From: CAYUVV01 sp964461325 | GTDB lineage: Bacteria; Patescibacteriota; Minisyncoccia; Phycocordibacterales; JACOZG01 | Length of the DNA stretch: 20,268 bases | Assembly (NCBI GenBank): GCA_964461325.1 | Contig: CAYWTW010000007.1 | Location: forward strand, 1-20,268 | Direction of reading: 5' to 3' | Part shown: positions 1 through 8,548 of the stretch, piece after piece | Numbering within the stretch: the stretch's first letter is position 1 | Layout of the letters: every line of letters starts with the position of its first letter | Program-made: the position numbers and the translations under genes | The notes under the pieces: generated by a model | Seen by the model: the letters and a program-made list of their open reading frames with translations, nothing else | The model's database searches: none | Told to the model about the DNA's origin: nothing

Positions 1-9
1 CCGATTTGC

Positions 10-36
10 CCGCCGAGGGGCGAAGCCCCGAGGCGG
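10..36. repeat. GC-rich imperfect hairpin downstream of tRNA-Asn
   Basis: Two 5-bp stems (10-14 with 32-36, and 17-21 with 25-29) are separated by a tandem G-A/A-G mismatch, with a GAA triloop. It lies about 20 nt past the CCA end of the tRNA. No T-run follows on either strand, so it is not a classical terminator. It may be a dispersed palindromic repeat or a tRNA 3' processing structure. The left edge of the window prevents a check of what lies beyond. Confidence 0.5.
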
Positions 37-56
37 TGAACTCGTATCATCCAATT

Positions 57-131
57 TGGCTCCCCGGGTAGGATTCGAACCTACGACCAATCGCTTAACA
101 GGCGACTGCGCTACCACTGCGCCACCGGGGA
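57..131 (-). tRNA. tRNA-Asn (anticodon GUU), CCA encoded
   Basis: On the minus strand the sequence folds as a complete cloverleaf. The acceptor TCCCCGG pairs with CCGGGGA, the D-stem is GCGC/GCGC, and the anticodon stem GTCGC/GCGAT encloses the loop CTGTTAA, giving anticodon GTT. The T-arm is GTAGG-TTCGAAT-CCTAC. The discriminator base is G and the CCA tail is encoded (57-59). The total is 75 nt including CCA, with no intron and no variable-arm extension. It is transcribed divergently from the gene starting at 160. Confidence 0.97.
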
Positions 132-140
132 ATATTTTTT

Positions 141-170
141 ATGCTATCATTAAATTTGTATGTATATCAA
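141..170 (-). promoter_or_regulatory. possible promoter of tRNA-Asn
   Basis: The minus strand reads TTGATA (170-165), an 18-nt spacer, then TAGCAT (146-141), about 10 nt before the tRNA 5' end. It would overlap the divergent promoter of the plus-strand gene at 160. Both hexamers are imperfect, so this is an inference from position and similarity. Confidence 0.35.
142..150 (+). promoter_or_regulatory. extended -10 promoter element (TGC-TATCAT)
   Basis: The element TGC-TATCAT ends 9 nt before the ATG at 160. That spacing puts the transcript start at or next to the start codon, which implies a leaderless mRNA. The -35 region falls inside the tRNA and shows no good match, as is common for extended -10 promoters. 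The same arrangement recurs upstream of 15352, 17946 and 19911. Confidence 0.5.
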
Positions 171-378
171 GGTTAAAGTCACGCCCAACGCTCGTCACGA
201 TAGCGTCACCAAGTTGGCAACCGGCCATTACGAGGTCTCGGTAAAAGCGCCGCCCAAGGGCGGCCTCGCCAACGCCGCCGTCCACCGTCTGTTAAGCGAG
301 CATTTGCAGATGGCGCCACATCAGGTGCGTCTTGTTTCCGGCCACCGCTCGCCCTCCAAGACCTTTAGTTTGCATTAA
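160..378 (+). CDS. DUF167/YggU-family protein (UPF0235)
   Basis: A 72-aa protein with the DUF167 layout: an N-terminal strand with VTPNARHDSV, then YEVSVKAPPKGGLANAAVHRLLSEHL, here split as YEVSVKAPP and KGGLANAAV followed by a helix, and a C-terminal VRLVSGHRSPSK-type segment. The family is small, conserved and of no established biochemical function. The length (72 aa against a usual 75-100) and the complete core argue for an intact gene. ATG 160 is 9 nt after an extended -10 element and there is no Shine-Dalgarno sequence, so translation is probably leaderless. Its TAA is followed 18 nt later by the GTG of the t6A gene in the same frame, which suggests a two-gene transcript. Confidence 0.85.
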   Translation: MYIKVKVTPNARHDSVTKLATGHYEVSVKAPPKGGLANAAVHRLLSEHLQMAPHQVRLVSGHRSPSKTFSLH

Positions 379-396
379 TCCCGTCCTCGATTCGCG

Positions 397-981
397 GTGA
401 CTCATCCGATTAACTTGCTTAGCCGTCGCGCCGCGGCTTCCCTTCTCCGCCGCGGCGCGGTCGGCGTCTTCCCTACCGATACCATCCTCGGTCTCGTTGC
501 TTCGGCGCTCAAACCCGCGGCGGTGGAGCGTTTGTATCGTCTGCGCCGTCGCCCGACTCACAAAGCGAGCATCATCTTGATTGGCCGCCGCCGCGATCTT
601 GCTCAATTCGATCTTGACCTCAATTCTGAGCGCCGGCGCTTCCTCCGGCGTTACTGGCCCGGCCCAATTTCGATTATTCTGCCCCTCACCGCGCGCGGAC
701 GGGCGCGGTGGTCTCACCTCCACCGCGGCGGCAACACCCTCGCCTTTCGCTTACCGGCCGAGCGCTACCTGCGGCAACTGCTTAAAATAAGCGGCCCACT
801 CGTCGCGCCGAGCGCCAACCCCGCCGGCCAAGCCCCCGCCCGCACCCTAGCCGAAGCCGTGGCTTACTTCGGGCCGCGTCTCGATTTTTACGCTCGGCGA
901 GCCGCCAGTTCCGCGAACCGGAATCGACCGTCAAAAATCGTTGATTTGACTGGTAAAAAACCAATGGTTATCCGCAGTTGA
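397..981 (+). CDS. tsaC: Sua5/YciO/YrdC-family threonylcarbamoyl-AMP synthase
   Basis: A 194-aa cytoplasmic protein of the Sua5/YrdC fold. In the t6A37 tRNA modification pathway this family makes threonylcarbamoyl-AMP from threonine, bicarbonate and ATP. Visible family signatures are GAVGVFPTDTILGLVASA near residues 20-37, RRRPTHKASIILI near 50-62 (the basic K/R nucleotide-binding stretch), YWPGPISIIL near 85-94, the SGPLVAPSANPAGQ segment near 131-144, and PSKIVDLTG near the end. The length fits the short TsaC form without a Sua5 C-terminal domain. GTG 397 is the only reasonable start, because an in-frame TAA lies 18 nt upstream and no ATG is nearby. YciO-like paralogues share this fold, so the exact subgroup is less certain. 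Confidence 0.85.
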   Translation: MTHPINLLSRRAAASLLRRGAVGVFPTDTILGLVASALKPAAVERLYRLRRRPTHKASIILIGRRRDLAQFDLDLNSERRRFLRRYWPGPISIILPLTARGRARWSHLHRGGNTLAFRLPAERYLRQLLKISGPLVAPSANPAGQAPARTLAEAVAYFGPRLDFYARRAASSANRNRPSKIVDLTGKKPMVIRS

Positions 982-1006
982 CCAGCAATGCGTCTTATGC
1001 TAGAAT
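978..1006 (+). promoter_or_regulatory. sigma-70 type promoter of the DsbA-like gene
   Basis: TTGACC (978-983), a 17-nt spacer ending in the extended -10 dinucleotide context TGC, then TAGAAT (1001-1006). The predicted start near 1013 leaves an AT-rich leader of about 37 nt before ATG 1050, with no clear Shine-Dalgarno sequence. The -35 overlaps the tsaC stop codon. Confidence 0.75.
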
Positions 1007-1049
1007 AGGGTTTGTTAGGTTAAAATTTTAAACTAAATAACCAAAAAAT

Positions 1050-1796
1050 ATGGATGAATCAAAGGGAATGAAATTCGGAGCGCCGGCCGCGATTGTGCTC
1101 GCCGGTTTAGTCATCGCCGCGGCCATCTTTTTGCGCGGCCCGAGCGTCAGCAATCCTCCGGCGCCCGGCGACCAAGTGGCGGCGATGGGTCTCTTGGCGG
1201 AAAATATTAAACCGGTTGGCGGCGACGACCGCACGCGCGGTTCGGCCGAGGCTCCAATCCAAATTATCGAGTACTCCGACCTCGAATGCCCTTTCTGCAA
1301 AGCTTTTCACCGCGCGGCCATTCGCGCCCTCGAAAAGTATGAAGCCACCGGCAAACTATCTTGGACCTTCCGTCATTTTCCGCTTGACTCACTCCACTCC
1401 AAGGCCCGCGCCGAAGCCGTAGCCGCGGAATGCGCCTACGCCCAAGGCGGGAGTGCCGCTTTCTTCGCCTATATCGATCGGGTGTTTGAGATTACTCCGT
1501 CAAACAACGGCCTCGACTTGGCCGAATTGCCCAAACTCGCCACGGAATTAAAACTTGATCTCGCCGCTTTCGAGGCCTGCCGTCAAACCGAAGCGCCGGC
1601 CGACCTGGTTGAAGCTCATCTTCAAAATGCCTTGGCGATTGGCGCCGACGGCACGCCCTTCGTGATTCTTGCCGAGGGAGATAATTACCAACCGATTTTC
1701 CGCACCGGTATTCCGGCCGAAGCGAGCGAAGACTTTAAAACTATCGCCAACGACCTGACCACTCTCTTCCAAGAAGAGATCGCGGCGTTGCGTTAA
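1050..1796 (+). CDS. membrane-anchored DsbA-like thiol-disulfide oxidoreductase
   Basis: A 248-aa protein. Residues 11-28 form a hydrophobic signal anchor, and a Gly/Pro-rich linker follows. A thioredoxin-fold DsbA domain then begins near residue 66 with IQIIEYSDLECPFCKAF, where C80-P-F-C83 is the redox active site. The alpha-helical insertion and the later cis-proline loop (GADGTPFVIL) complete the DSBA fold. Such proteins oxidise or isomerise disulfides in substrates outside the cytoplasmic membrane. The cysteine-rich pseudopilin and the CGGPC-motif protein elsewhere in this window could be clients, which is inference. It has its own promoter. It converges with rpoD, with only 6 bp between the two stop codons and no hairpin terminator visible. 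Confidence 0.9.
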   Translation: MDESKGMKFGAPAAIVLAGLVIAAAIFLRGPSVSNPPAPGDQVAAMGLLAENIKPVGGDDRTRGSAEAPIQIIEYSDLECPFCKAFHRAAIRALEKYEATGKLSWTFRHFPLDSLHSKARAEAVAAECAYAQGGSAAFFAYIDRVFEITPSNNGLDLAELPKLATELKLDLAAFEACRQTEAPADLVEAHLQNALAIGADGTPFVILAEGDNYQPIFRTGIPAEASEDFKTIANDLTTLFQEEIAALR

Positions 1797-1802
1797 TTAA
1801 AA

Positions 1803-3041
1803 CTAGTAACCAAGGAGTTTCTTGACCTTCGGGTGGTTGCGGATTTTCTCGTGAGCTTTGGCCTCGATTTGGCGGATACGCTCGCGCGTTACGCCGAATT
1901 CCCGGCCCACCTCTTCGAGCGTCCGCATTACCCCGTCGGTTAGACCATGGCGCATCTCCAAGATGCGCCTTTCCTTGGGCGTCAAATCGCCTAAAATTTC
2001 TTGGATCTGGTCGCGGAGAATCCGCCGTGACGAATCTTCGCCGGGCGAGGCGATCTTGTGGTCGGGAATGAACTCGGCCAGCGTCGATTTCTCCTCGTCA
2101 TTATTGGTCGGCTTGTCAAGCGAGGTCGTGGCTTGGTCAATCTTCTCAATCGTGTGCACCTTCTCCACCTCCACGCCCATTTCGGTGGCGATCTCGGGCG
2201 GCAGAGGCTCGCGGCCGAGATCCTGGGTTAAACGCCGTACCACCTGTTTGTATTTAGAAATTGTTTCGACCATGTGCACGGGGATGCGGATAGTCCGCGA
2301 TTGGTCCGCCAGCGCGCGCGTCACCGCTTGCCGGATCCACCACGTCGCGTAAGTGGAAAATTTGTAACCTCGCGTCCAATCAAATTTTTCCACCGCCTTG
2401 AATAGGCCGAGATTCCCCTCTTGGATCAGATCGAGCAGGGTCAGATTCGCGCTCCGGCCGATATAGCGCTTGGCGATCGAAACCACCAACCGCAAGTTGG
2501 CGTTGGCCAAAGCTTTTTTGGCTTCCTCATCACCCTGAATAATCCGCCGCGCCAATTCGTTTTCTTCCGGGCCGGTAATCAGCCGGTGCCGCCCGATCTC
2601 GCGAAGATAAATCTGCACCGAATCTAGATTCGAGCCGTAACGCGTAGCTAATCGGCCCTCGCCCGCCGCCGACGAACCGCCCGCTCCCTCGGGGCCAACG
2701 TCTTCGAGTAAGCCGCCTTCCTCTAGCACGTCAATGCGCGCCGATTCCAATTGATCGTAGAGACGGGTCAAGCGATCGAGATCATTCTCAATCTGCGGAA
2801 ATTCTTTAAGAATCTCCGCGTAAGTGATGAAACCGCGCTGGCGGCCTTTGCCAATCAGGTAATTTATTTTCTGCTCCCAGTTAACCGTCCGCCGCGATCT
2901 CGTCGCGGTGGTTTTTTTGGTTGATTTTTTTTTGGCTGAATTTTTTTTAATCACGGGCTTTTTCTTAGTCGTTTTGGGCTTAGCGGAACGAACCGACGCC
3001 TTTCTCTTCAAACTATTTTTTTTGGATTGTTTCTTGACCAT
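1803..3041 (-). CDS. rpoD: primary RNA polymerase sigma factor (sigma-70/RpoD)
   Basis: A 412-aa primary sigma factor. After a Lys/Arg/Ser/Thr-rich tail (roughly residues 1-52) comes a region 1.1-like segment (INYLIGKGRQRGFITYAEIL). Region 1.2 follows (DSVQIYLREIGRHRLIT), then 2.1-2.4 with DLIQEGNLGLFKAVEKFD, YKFSTYATWWIRQA and the promoter-reading TRALADQSRTIRIP, then region 3, then region 4.2 with TLEEVGREFGVTRERIRQIE. All four conserved regions are present, so this is a housekeeping sigma rather than an alternative one. The start is ATG 3041, and an in-frame TTG lies two codons upstream. The gene overlaps the end of dnaG by 29 nt, implying coupled translation. The poly-lysine tail is encoded by several A-runs. 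Confidence 0.96.
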   Translation of the reverse strand: MVKKQSKKNSLKRKASVRSAKPKTTKKKPVIKKNSAKKKSTKKTTATRSRRTVNWEQKINYLIGKGRQRGFITYAEILKEFPQIENDLDRLTRLYDQLESARIDVLEEGGLLEDVGPEGAGGSSAAGEGRLATRYGSNLDSVQIYLREIGRHRLITGPEENELARRIIQGDEEAKKALANANLRLVVSIAKRYIGRSANLTLLDLIQEGNLGLFKAVEKFDWTRGYKFSTYATWWIRQAVTRALADQSRTIRIPVHMVETISKYKQVVRRLTQDLGREPLPPEIATEMGVEVEKVHTIEKIDQATTSLDKPTNNDEEKSTLAEFIPDHKIASPGEDSSRRILRDQIQEILGDLTPKERRILEMRHGLTDGVMRTLEEVGREFGVTRERIRQIEAKAHEKIRNHPKVKKLLGY

Positions 3042-4761
3042 TTTCAAAGTGACTTAAACGATGAGTGATATCATGGCATTTTTTTAAATATTTGTCGATG
3101 GCGGCCTCGTCCCCACGTCCTTCTGCCTGCTTGAGCTTCAACAGGGCTTGATTTAATTCCTCGCGCCACAACTCTCGCTGCCAATTGCGCGTGAGTTCGC
3201 GCCACTCCAGCGCCAGATCAGCCACTCCCTGGAAAGCGATCTCCGCCGCCAACGCCAAAGACTGACGATTAGAACCCCAAACCTGTAAACGATTCTCGAG
3301 ACCGGCCTCGCCCGCCACCTGAAGCAAGGCTTGGCGCATTGCCTTAAGATCGAGTTCGGGATGAGTGGCTTCCGACTGCCAGAACCAGACGCCAAACAAT
3401 CTCTCTTCGATCACCGCGCGCCGAGTCGTCGGCGCGTTGGCCGGCATCGCCGCCAGCGGCGATGCCGGCACCCGGGTCGTCGCTTGGCGTTCGCGCCAAG
3501 CGACGAAATCTTCGCGCATCACTTCCACCGCCGAGCCCAAATCATCAGCGATTTTCTGCAAACAGAAATCAGTCTCGGCGCGATGCGGCAAAGCCGCGAG
3601 CAGAGGGTAAATTTCTTCTCGGATCCGGCGCAAACGGGCGGTTTGATCTAGCGTTTGGCGTCCAAGCGCCTCCAGCAGAAAATCAATGGCCGGTTTTGCG
3701 CCGGCGACGGCGCTCTGCCAGGCAACCGGATCTTTTTTAATCAGCGCGGCCGGATCCTGCCCGTCGGGCAAAAGAGACAGGCGGACATCGAGCTCTTCCG
3801 CCAAAGCCAAGCCGATCGAACGCCGCGCCGCCCGCACGCCCGCCTCATCGGGATCATAAATCATGATGACAGTATTGGTTAGACGCTTCAAGAGCTGGAG
3901 ATGATTGGCTGTCAGCGCCGTGCCCGAAACCGCCACCGTGTTGTCTGACCCCGCCTGATGCGCCAAGACTAAATCGAATTGACCCTCGACGAGAATAACC
4001 GCCTGCCGCTCGCGGATCGCCAACTTGGCGCGGTCATAACCGTAAAGCAGGCTCGATTTGTGGTAAATCGGCGACTCCGGCGAGTTCAAATACTTTGCTC
4101 CCGACGCTTTTTCGCCCGGCGCGGGAGCCAAGTAACGGCCGGAGAACGCCACCGGGCGACCAGCGGCATCGAACAGGGGAAACATCACTCGACCACGAAA
4201 GCGATCGAAGTGGCCGCCGCCGGCCCGCGACACCACCAAACCGGATTGCTCCAAAAGGGCGGGCGGAAAGCCGCGAGCCGACAAGTGCTCGAACAGCGTC
4301 CGCCAAGCGGCCGGCGCCCAGCCCAAACGCCAAGTCTCGATCGTCGTCGAACTCAAACCGCGCTCGGCCAAATAACGTTCGGCGGATGGTTCAGTCTTCA
4401 ATCGCGCGACGAAAAAATCAGTCGCGGCGGCCAGAACTTCGCGCAAACGTTCCGTCTCCGTCCGCGCGCGGTCAGAGACCGGCCCCAAAGTAACGCCAGC
4501 CCGGCCGGCCAAAATTTTCAACGCGCCCAAAAAGTCGACTCCTTCAATTTCTTCCACAAAGCTAAAAATATCGCCGCCGCGATTGCAGCCAAAACAGTGG
4601 TAAGAATCACGTTCCGGAGAGACGAAAAAAGAAGGGGTTTTCTCGTGGTGGAAGGGGCAGCGGGCCTTGAGATGGCGGCCGGCACGCTCGAGCTTGATGT
4701 AAGAACCAACCACCTCAACAATATTGAGGCGGCTCTTGATTTGCTCGACGGTTCCCGACAT
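3013..4761 (-). CDS. dnaG: DNA primase DnaG
   Basis: A 582-aa replication primase that synthesises RNA primers for lagging-strand synthesis with the replicative helicase. The N-terminal CHC2 zinc finger is C35-x2-H38 and C56-x2-C59. The RNA polymerase core includes YLAERGLS and the FPLFDAAGRPVAFSGR region. The TOPRIM metal site is EGQFD near residue 260 and YDPDEAG near 302, with proline where the common motif has glycine (DGDxAG). A variable C-terminal helicase-binding region follows residue ~445. Residues ~419-441, between core and C-terminal region, are encoded by two perfect inverted repeats (3440-3469 and 3477-3506). It starts 13 nt after the rpoC stop, with no Shine-Dalgarno sequence, and overlaps rpoD downstream. 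Confidence 0.97.
   Translation of the reverse strand: MSGTVEQIKSRLNIVEVVGSYIKLERAGRHLKARCPFHHEKTPSFFVSPERDSYHCFGCNRGGDIFSFVEEIEGVDFLGALKILAGRAGVTLGPVSDRARTETERLREVLAAATDFFVARLKTEPSAERYLAERGLSSTTIETWRLGWAPAAWRTLFEHLSARGFPPALLEQSGLVVSRAGGGHFDRFRGRVMFPLFDAAGRPVAFSGRYLAPAPGEKASGAKYLNSPESPIYHKSSLLYGYDRAKLAIRERQAVILVEGQFDLVLAHQAGSDNTVAVSGTALTANHLQLLKRLTNTVIMIYDPDEAGVRAARRSIGLALAEELDVRLSLLPDGQDPAALIKKDPVAWQSAVAGAKPAIDFLLEALGRQTLDQTARLRRIREEIYPLLAALPHRAETDFCLQKIADDLGSAVEVMREDFVAWRERQATTRVPASPLAAMPANAPTTRRAVIEERLFGVWFWQSEATHPELDLKAMRQALLQVAGEAGLENRLQVWGSNRQSLALAAEIAFQGVADLALEWRELTRNWQRELWREELNQALLKLKQAEGRGDEAAIDKYLKKCHDITHRLSHFENGQETIQKK
3440..3469. repeat. perfect inverted repeat inside dnaG (copy 1)
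   Basis: A 14-bp arm (3440-3453 with 3456-3469) around a 2-nt centre, all GC-rich with core CATCGCCG/CGGCGATG. It lies in frame in the dnaG linker and encodes a Pro/Ala-rich stretch (PASPLAAMPA). It sits 7 bp from a second perfect palindrome. Confidence 0.8.
3477..3506. repeat. perfect inverted repeat inside dnaG (copy 2)
   Basis: A 13-bp arm (3477-3489 with 3494-3506) with core CGCTTGGCG/CGCCAAGCG and a TTCG loop. It encodes AWRERQAT in the dnaG linker. The transcript should form a very stable hairpin here. The arm sequence is unrelated to the neighbouring palindrome at 3440-3469. Confidence 0.8.
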
Positions 4762-4774
4762 CAGCGGGCCGCGT

Positions 4775-7700
4775 TCAATCGGCGCTCTTAGCGATTAAAG
4801 AACGCTCTGTCACTTCAGACGTAGTATCGAGATCAACGTTGGCGGCGGGGCGGGTCTCAAAATCAGTCTCGCTGGGACGAGCCAAAGTAGCGTAATCTTC
4901 GCGCAGGCCGGTACCAGCGGGAATCAGTCGCCCGATAATCACGTTCTCTTTCAGGCCGCGCAAACGATCAACGTCACCGCGCACCGCCGTGCGGATTAAG
5001 ACCTTGGTTGCCTGTTGAAAGGAAACCGCCGCGAGGAAACTGCCCGAATTTAAAGACACCTCGGAGATACCGAGCAAAACCACCTCGCCCGTGCCCGGCT
5101 GACCGCCGCGCTCAACCGCCGCGGCGTTCTCTTCTTCCAAATCAATCAATTCCACCAATTCACCAACTTCGAATCTGGTGTCGCCCGGATTCTTGATCCG
5201 ACGGCGAGAAAACATTTGACGCACAATAACCTCTAGATGCCGGCGAGAAATCGCCGTTCCCTGCAGGGCATAAATTCGATTGATTTCTCGAATGATGTAT
5301 TCTTCGGTCGCTTCTCGACCGGCCAAAAGGTAAAGGTCGGCCAGGCTGGCCGGACCGTCGGTCAAAAACTGGCCGCGGTTAATCCGTTCGCCGGTTTTGA
5401 CGACTAAAACCCGCGGCTGATGAATCGTGTATTTGAACTCGCGCGTGCCGTCCTTGGCTTCCTTGTCGGCCATAATTGTCACCGTTTGAGTTTTACCCTC
5501 GGAACTAATCTGGCCGACCACCCCGTCCACTTCCGACAAGAGTGCGGGATGGCGCGGCTGACGACGCTCAAACACTTCTTCCACTCGCGGCAAACCGCCA
5601 ACGATGTCGCCGCCGACGTCGACTCCGCCGGTATGCTTGGTCCGCATGGTCAACTGGGTACCAGGCTCGCCAATCGCTTGAGCCGCCACGATGCCCACGG
5701 CCTCGCCCGATTCCACCAACTCGCCCCGGCCATGATCGCTCCCATAACATTGCCGGCAAACGCCTCGCGGTTGCTGGCAAGAAAGAATGGAGCGCACCAT
5801 CACCGATTCCACGCCAGCCGATTCCACGCGCTGCGCCTCTTCCCGAGTCAGCAGATGACCGCGGCGGAACAGCGTTTCGCCTTCCGGCGTCTTCACCTCT
5901 TTAGCCAGAATCCGACCGCGCAATAAATTAGCGAAGCCGCGGTCGAAATCAAGGAGTTGGCGTCGAGACAATTCCCGCCCCTTCTTTTCGCCGCAATCTT
6001 CGGCCGAGACGATAACCTCCTGTGCCACGCTCACCAACCGCTGGGTGAGATAACCGGCCTTGGCGGTGTTGAGCGCCGTGTCGGTGAGCGTCTTGCGCGA
6101 ACCGTGCGTGGTAGTAAAGTACTCCAGCGGCGACAAACCCTCCTTGTAGGACGGAACGATGGCAAAGTCGATTGGCCGGCCGGCCGGGTTAACAATCAAG
6201 CCCTTCATACCGGCCATTTGCGTCACCTGGCCGAGCGAACCCCGCGCGCCCGACTTTAACATGTAGTTGACGGAGCCATGCGGATCCAGAGTTTCGGGCA
6301 AGATCTGCTCAATCTCGTTTTTGGCCGCTGTCCAAATTTTCAAACGCAGACGGTAACGCTCTTCGCGCGAGAGAAAGCCCTCATCATACTTCTCATCCAA
6401 ATCGGCAATTTGTTTTTTCGCCGCTTCAATAATGTCGGCCTTTTGCGGCGGAACCAGCACGTCATCGATTCCCCAAGTAATACCCGAGCGCGTCGCCCAC
6501 AAAAATCCAAAATCTTTAATCTGGTCAAGCAAGGGCCCGGCCGCCGAAACGCCATAACGAGTAATCAGATCGCCCAAAATTCCATTCAAATCTTTAATGG
6601 CGACAGCTTGGTCCATGAAAGCAAAATCAGCCGGCAAACTCTGATTGAACAGAATTCGGCCCACCGAAGTGGTGAGGACTTCGTTCGCCTGATTGGCATA
6701 TTTAGGGTTGGAGAGATCCACCCGTACTCGAATTGGCGCCCGCACGTCAATCACGCCAAAATCATAAGCGAGCAGGGCGTCGGCCAGCGAAGCGAAGATT
6801 TCTCCCGCGCCGCGCGCCGTCTCGTTGATCGTCGTCACCCAATGGCAACCGAGCACGATGTCCAACTTAAGAGACACGACGGGATTACCGTCACCCGGCT
6901 TCAAGATATTCCGATCGGCGGCAATCAATTCGCGCGCCTCTTTCTGCGCCGCGGCCGAGAGCGGTACATGCACGGCCATCTGGTCGCCATCAAAGTCGGC
7001 GTTAAAAGCCGAGCACACCAACGGATGGACTTGAATGGCGCTACCCTCAATCAAGATGGGGCGGAACGCCTGGATACCCAAACGATGCAGGGTCGGCGCC
7101 CGGTTCAACAGCACATATTTATCTTTGGTTACTTCTTCCAAAATTTCCCAAACCTCAGGCACTTTATCGTCGATCAAGCGCCCCGCGCCGCGCACGTTAA
7201 ACGCCAACTCATCCAACAGCAGGCGGGAGATGATAAACGGCCGAAACAATTCCAAGGCCATCAATTTTGGCAAACCGCATTCCGACAATTTCAAATTCGG
7301 GCCGACGACGATCACGCTCCGGCCAGAATAATCCACCCGCTTACCAAGCAGATTTTGGCGGAAACGACCCTGCTTACCTTTCAAACTATCAGACAAAGAT
7401 TTGAGTTCCCGACGATTGGCGGTCGGTCCGGTATTGCCCACTCGCCGCATCGAGTTATCAATCAGGGCGTCAACCGCTTCCTGCAAAATGCGCTTCTCGT
7501 TGCGTAAAATCACGTCCGGCGCGTTCAATTCAATCAACTTACGCAGACGATTGTTACGATTGATCACGCGGCGATACAAATCGTTAACGTCGCTCGTGGC
7601 ATGGCGCCCGCCCTCCAGCGCCACCATCGGCCGCAGGTCGGGCGGAATGACCGGAATCACCGACAAAAACATCCACTCCGGACGGAGATTGGCCCGGCGC

Positions 7701-8543
7701 AGGGATTTGACCAAATTATAACGCTTCTGCATCTTGACCCGTTCGCCGGCCGGGGCCTTAAGCAAATTAGCGGCAATCTCGGACTCGAGTTGCTCGAGAT
7801 CGGTTTGACGGCAAAGATCATACACCGCCTCAGCGCCAATCCCCGTCTCAAACACCGAACCATACTTGAGCGACAAGCGATGGTAAGTCGTCTCGTCCAC
7901 GACCTGGCCAACGCGCATCCCTTGCAAAATCCGGCGGGCCGCTAAATAAGTTTCTTTAAGCTTGGCTTGCGCCCGCTCATCGCGCAAAGTTTTGGCTTTA
8001 GTCTTGTATTCCCGCTCCATCTCGCCTTCTACTCGTTTGCGTTCGTCTTCATTAACTTTAGTGATAACGTACCCGGCGAAATAAATTACTTTTTCCAAAT
8101 CATTCACCGACAAATTGAGGAACAATCCCAAGCGCGACGGCACACCTCGTAGAAACCAAATATGCGCCACCGGGCTCGATAGCTCAATATGCCCCATCCG
8201 TTCCCGTCGAACGATCGAACGGGTAACCTCCACACCGCAACGTTCGCAGACGATGTCTTTGTAGCGGATCCGTCGATATTTACCGCAGTAACATTCGTAA
8301 TCCTTCTCCGGACCAAAAATCCGCTCGTCAAACAGCCCGCCCCGTTCGCTCCGGCCCGNNNNNNNNNNCGCAGAAAAGACCGTCTTTTTCAGGCTTTAAG
8401 GTGCGGTAATTAATGGTTTCCGCCTTCGTCACCTCGCCATAAGACCAATCGCGAACGCGGGCCGGCGAGGCTAGTCGCAAAGAGATGGCCCGAAAATTGG
8501 GCGGAAAACTGGTCTTTGATTTGAGCTCTTCGTGTTTGATCAT
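4775..8543 (-). CDS. rpoC: RNA polymerase beta' subunit (interrupted by assembly gap)
   Basis: The largest core RNA polymerase subunit. The start is ATG 8543, 5 nt after the rpoB stop, and residues 1-58 (MIKHEELKSKT to KPEKDGLFC) run into ten Ns at 8359-8368. Past the gap the frame shifts and resumes with GGLFDERIFGPEKD, then the N-terminal zinc ribbon (CYCGK and CERCGVEVT). The catalytic NADFDGDQMAVHVPLS is near residue 515, where three Asp bind the active-site magnesium. The second zinc site includes CQQPRGVCRQC near 5740-5775. C-terminal clamp sequences are present (GEPGTQLTMRTKHTGGVD split across TMRTKHTGG). At roughly 1250 aa it is full length. The frameshift comes from the placeholder gap and need not be biological. 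Confidence 0.96.
8359..8368. other. assembly gap (10 N)
   Basis: Ten ambiguous bases within rpoC. The real missing length must be a multiple of three to keep the two halves in frame, so ten is a placeholder. The sequence before and after the gap encodes two versions of the same motif (GLFC and GLFD). Confidence 0.99.
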
Positions 8544-8548
8544 GGAGA

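Noticed and set aside
425..465. Inverted repeat CGCGCCGCGG/CCGCGGCGCG in the start of tsaC
   Set aside because: It arises from repeated Arg/Ala/Gly codons in a GC-rich gene, has a long loop, and shows no sign of being more than compositional.
3979..4791. 270-codon open frame on the plus strand opposite dnaG
   Set aside because: It is antisense to the zinc-finger and TOPRIM regions of dnaG. The Arg/Gln/Ala-rich translation is typical of a shadow frame and no promoter supports it.
6278..7507. 409-codon open frame on the plus strand opposite rpoC
   Set aside because: It is exactly antisense to the highly conserved catalytic part of rpoC, its translation has no recognisable domain, and long antisense frames are expected in GC-rich coding sequence.
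8359..8368. Intein or insertion element in rpoC at the N-run
   Set aside because: Only ten Ns are present and no intein or transposase sequence flanks them. The duplicated motif is better explained by joined contig ends.
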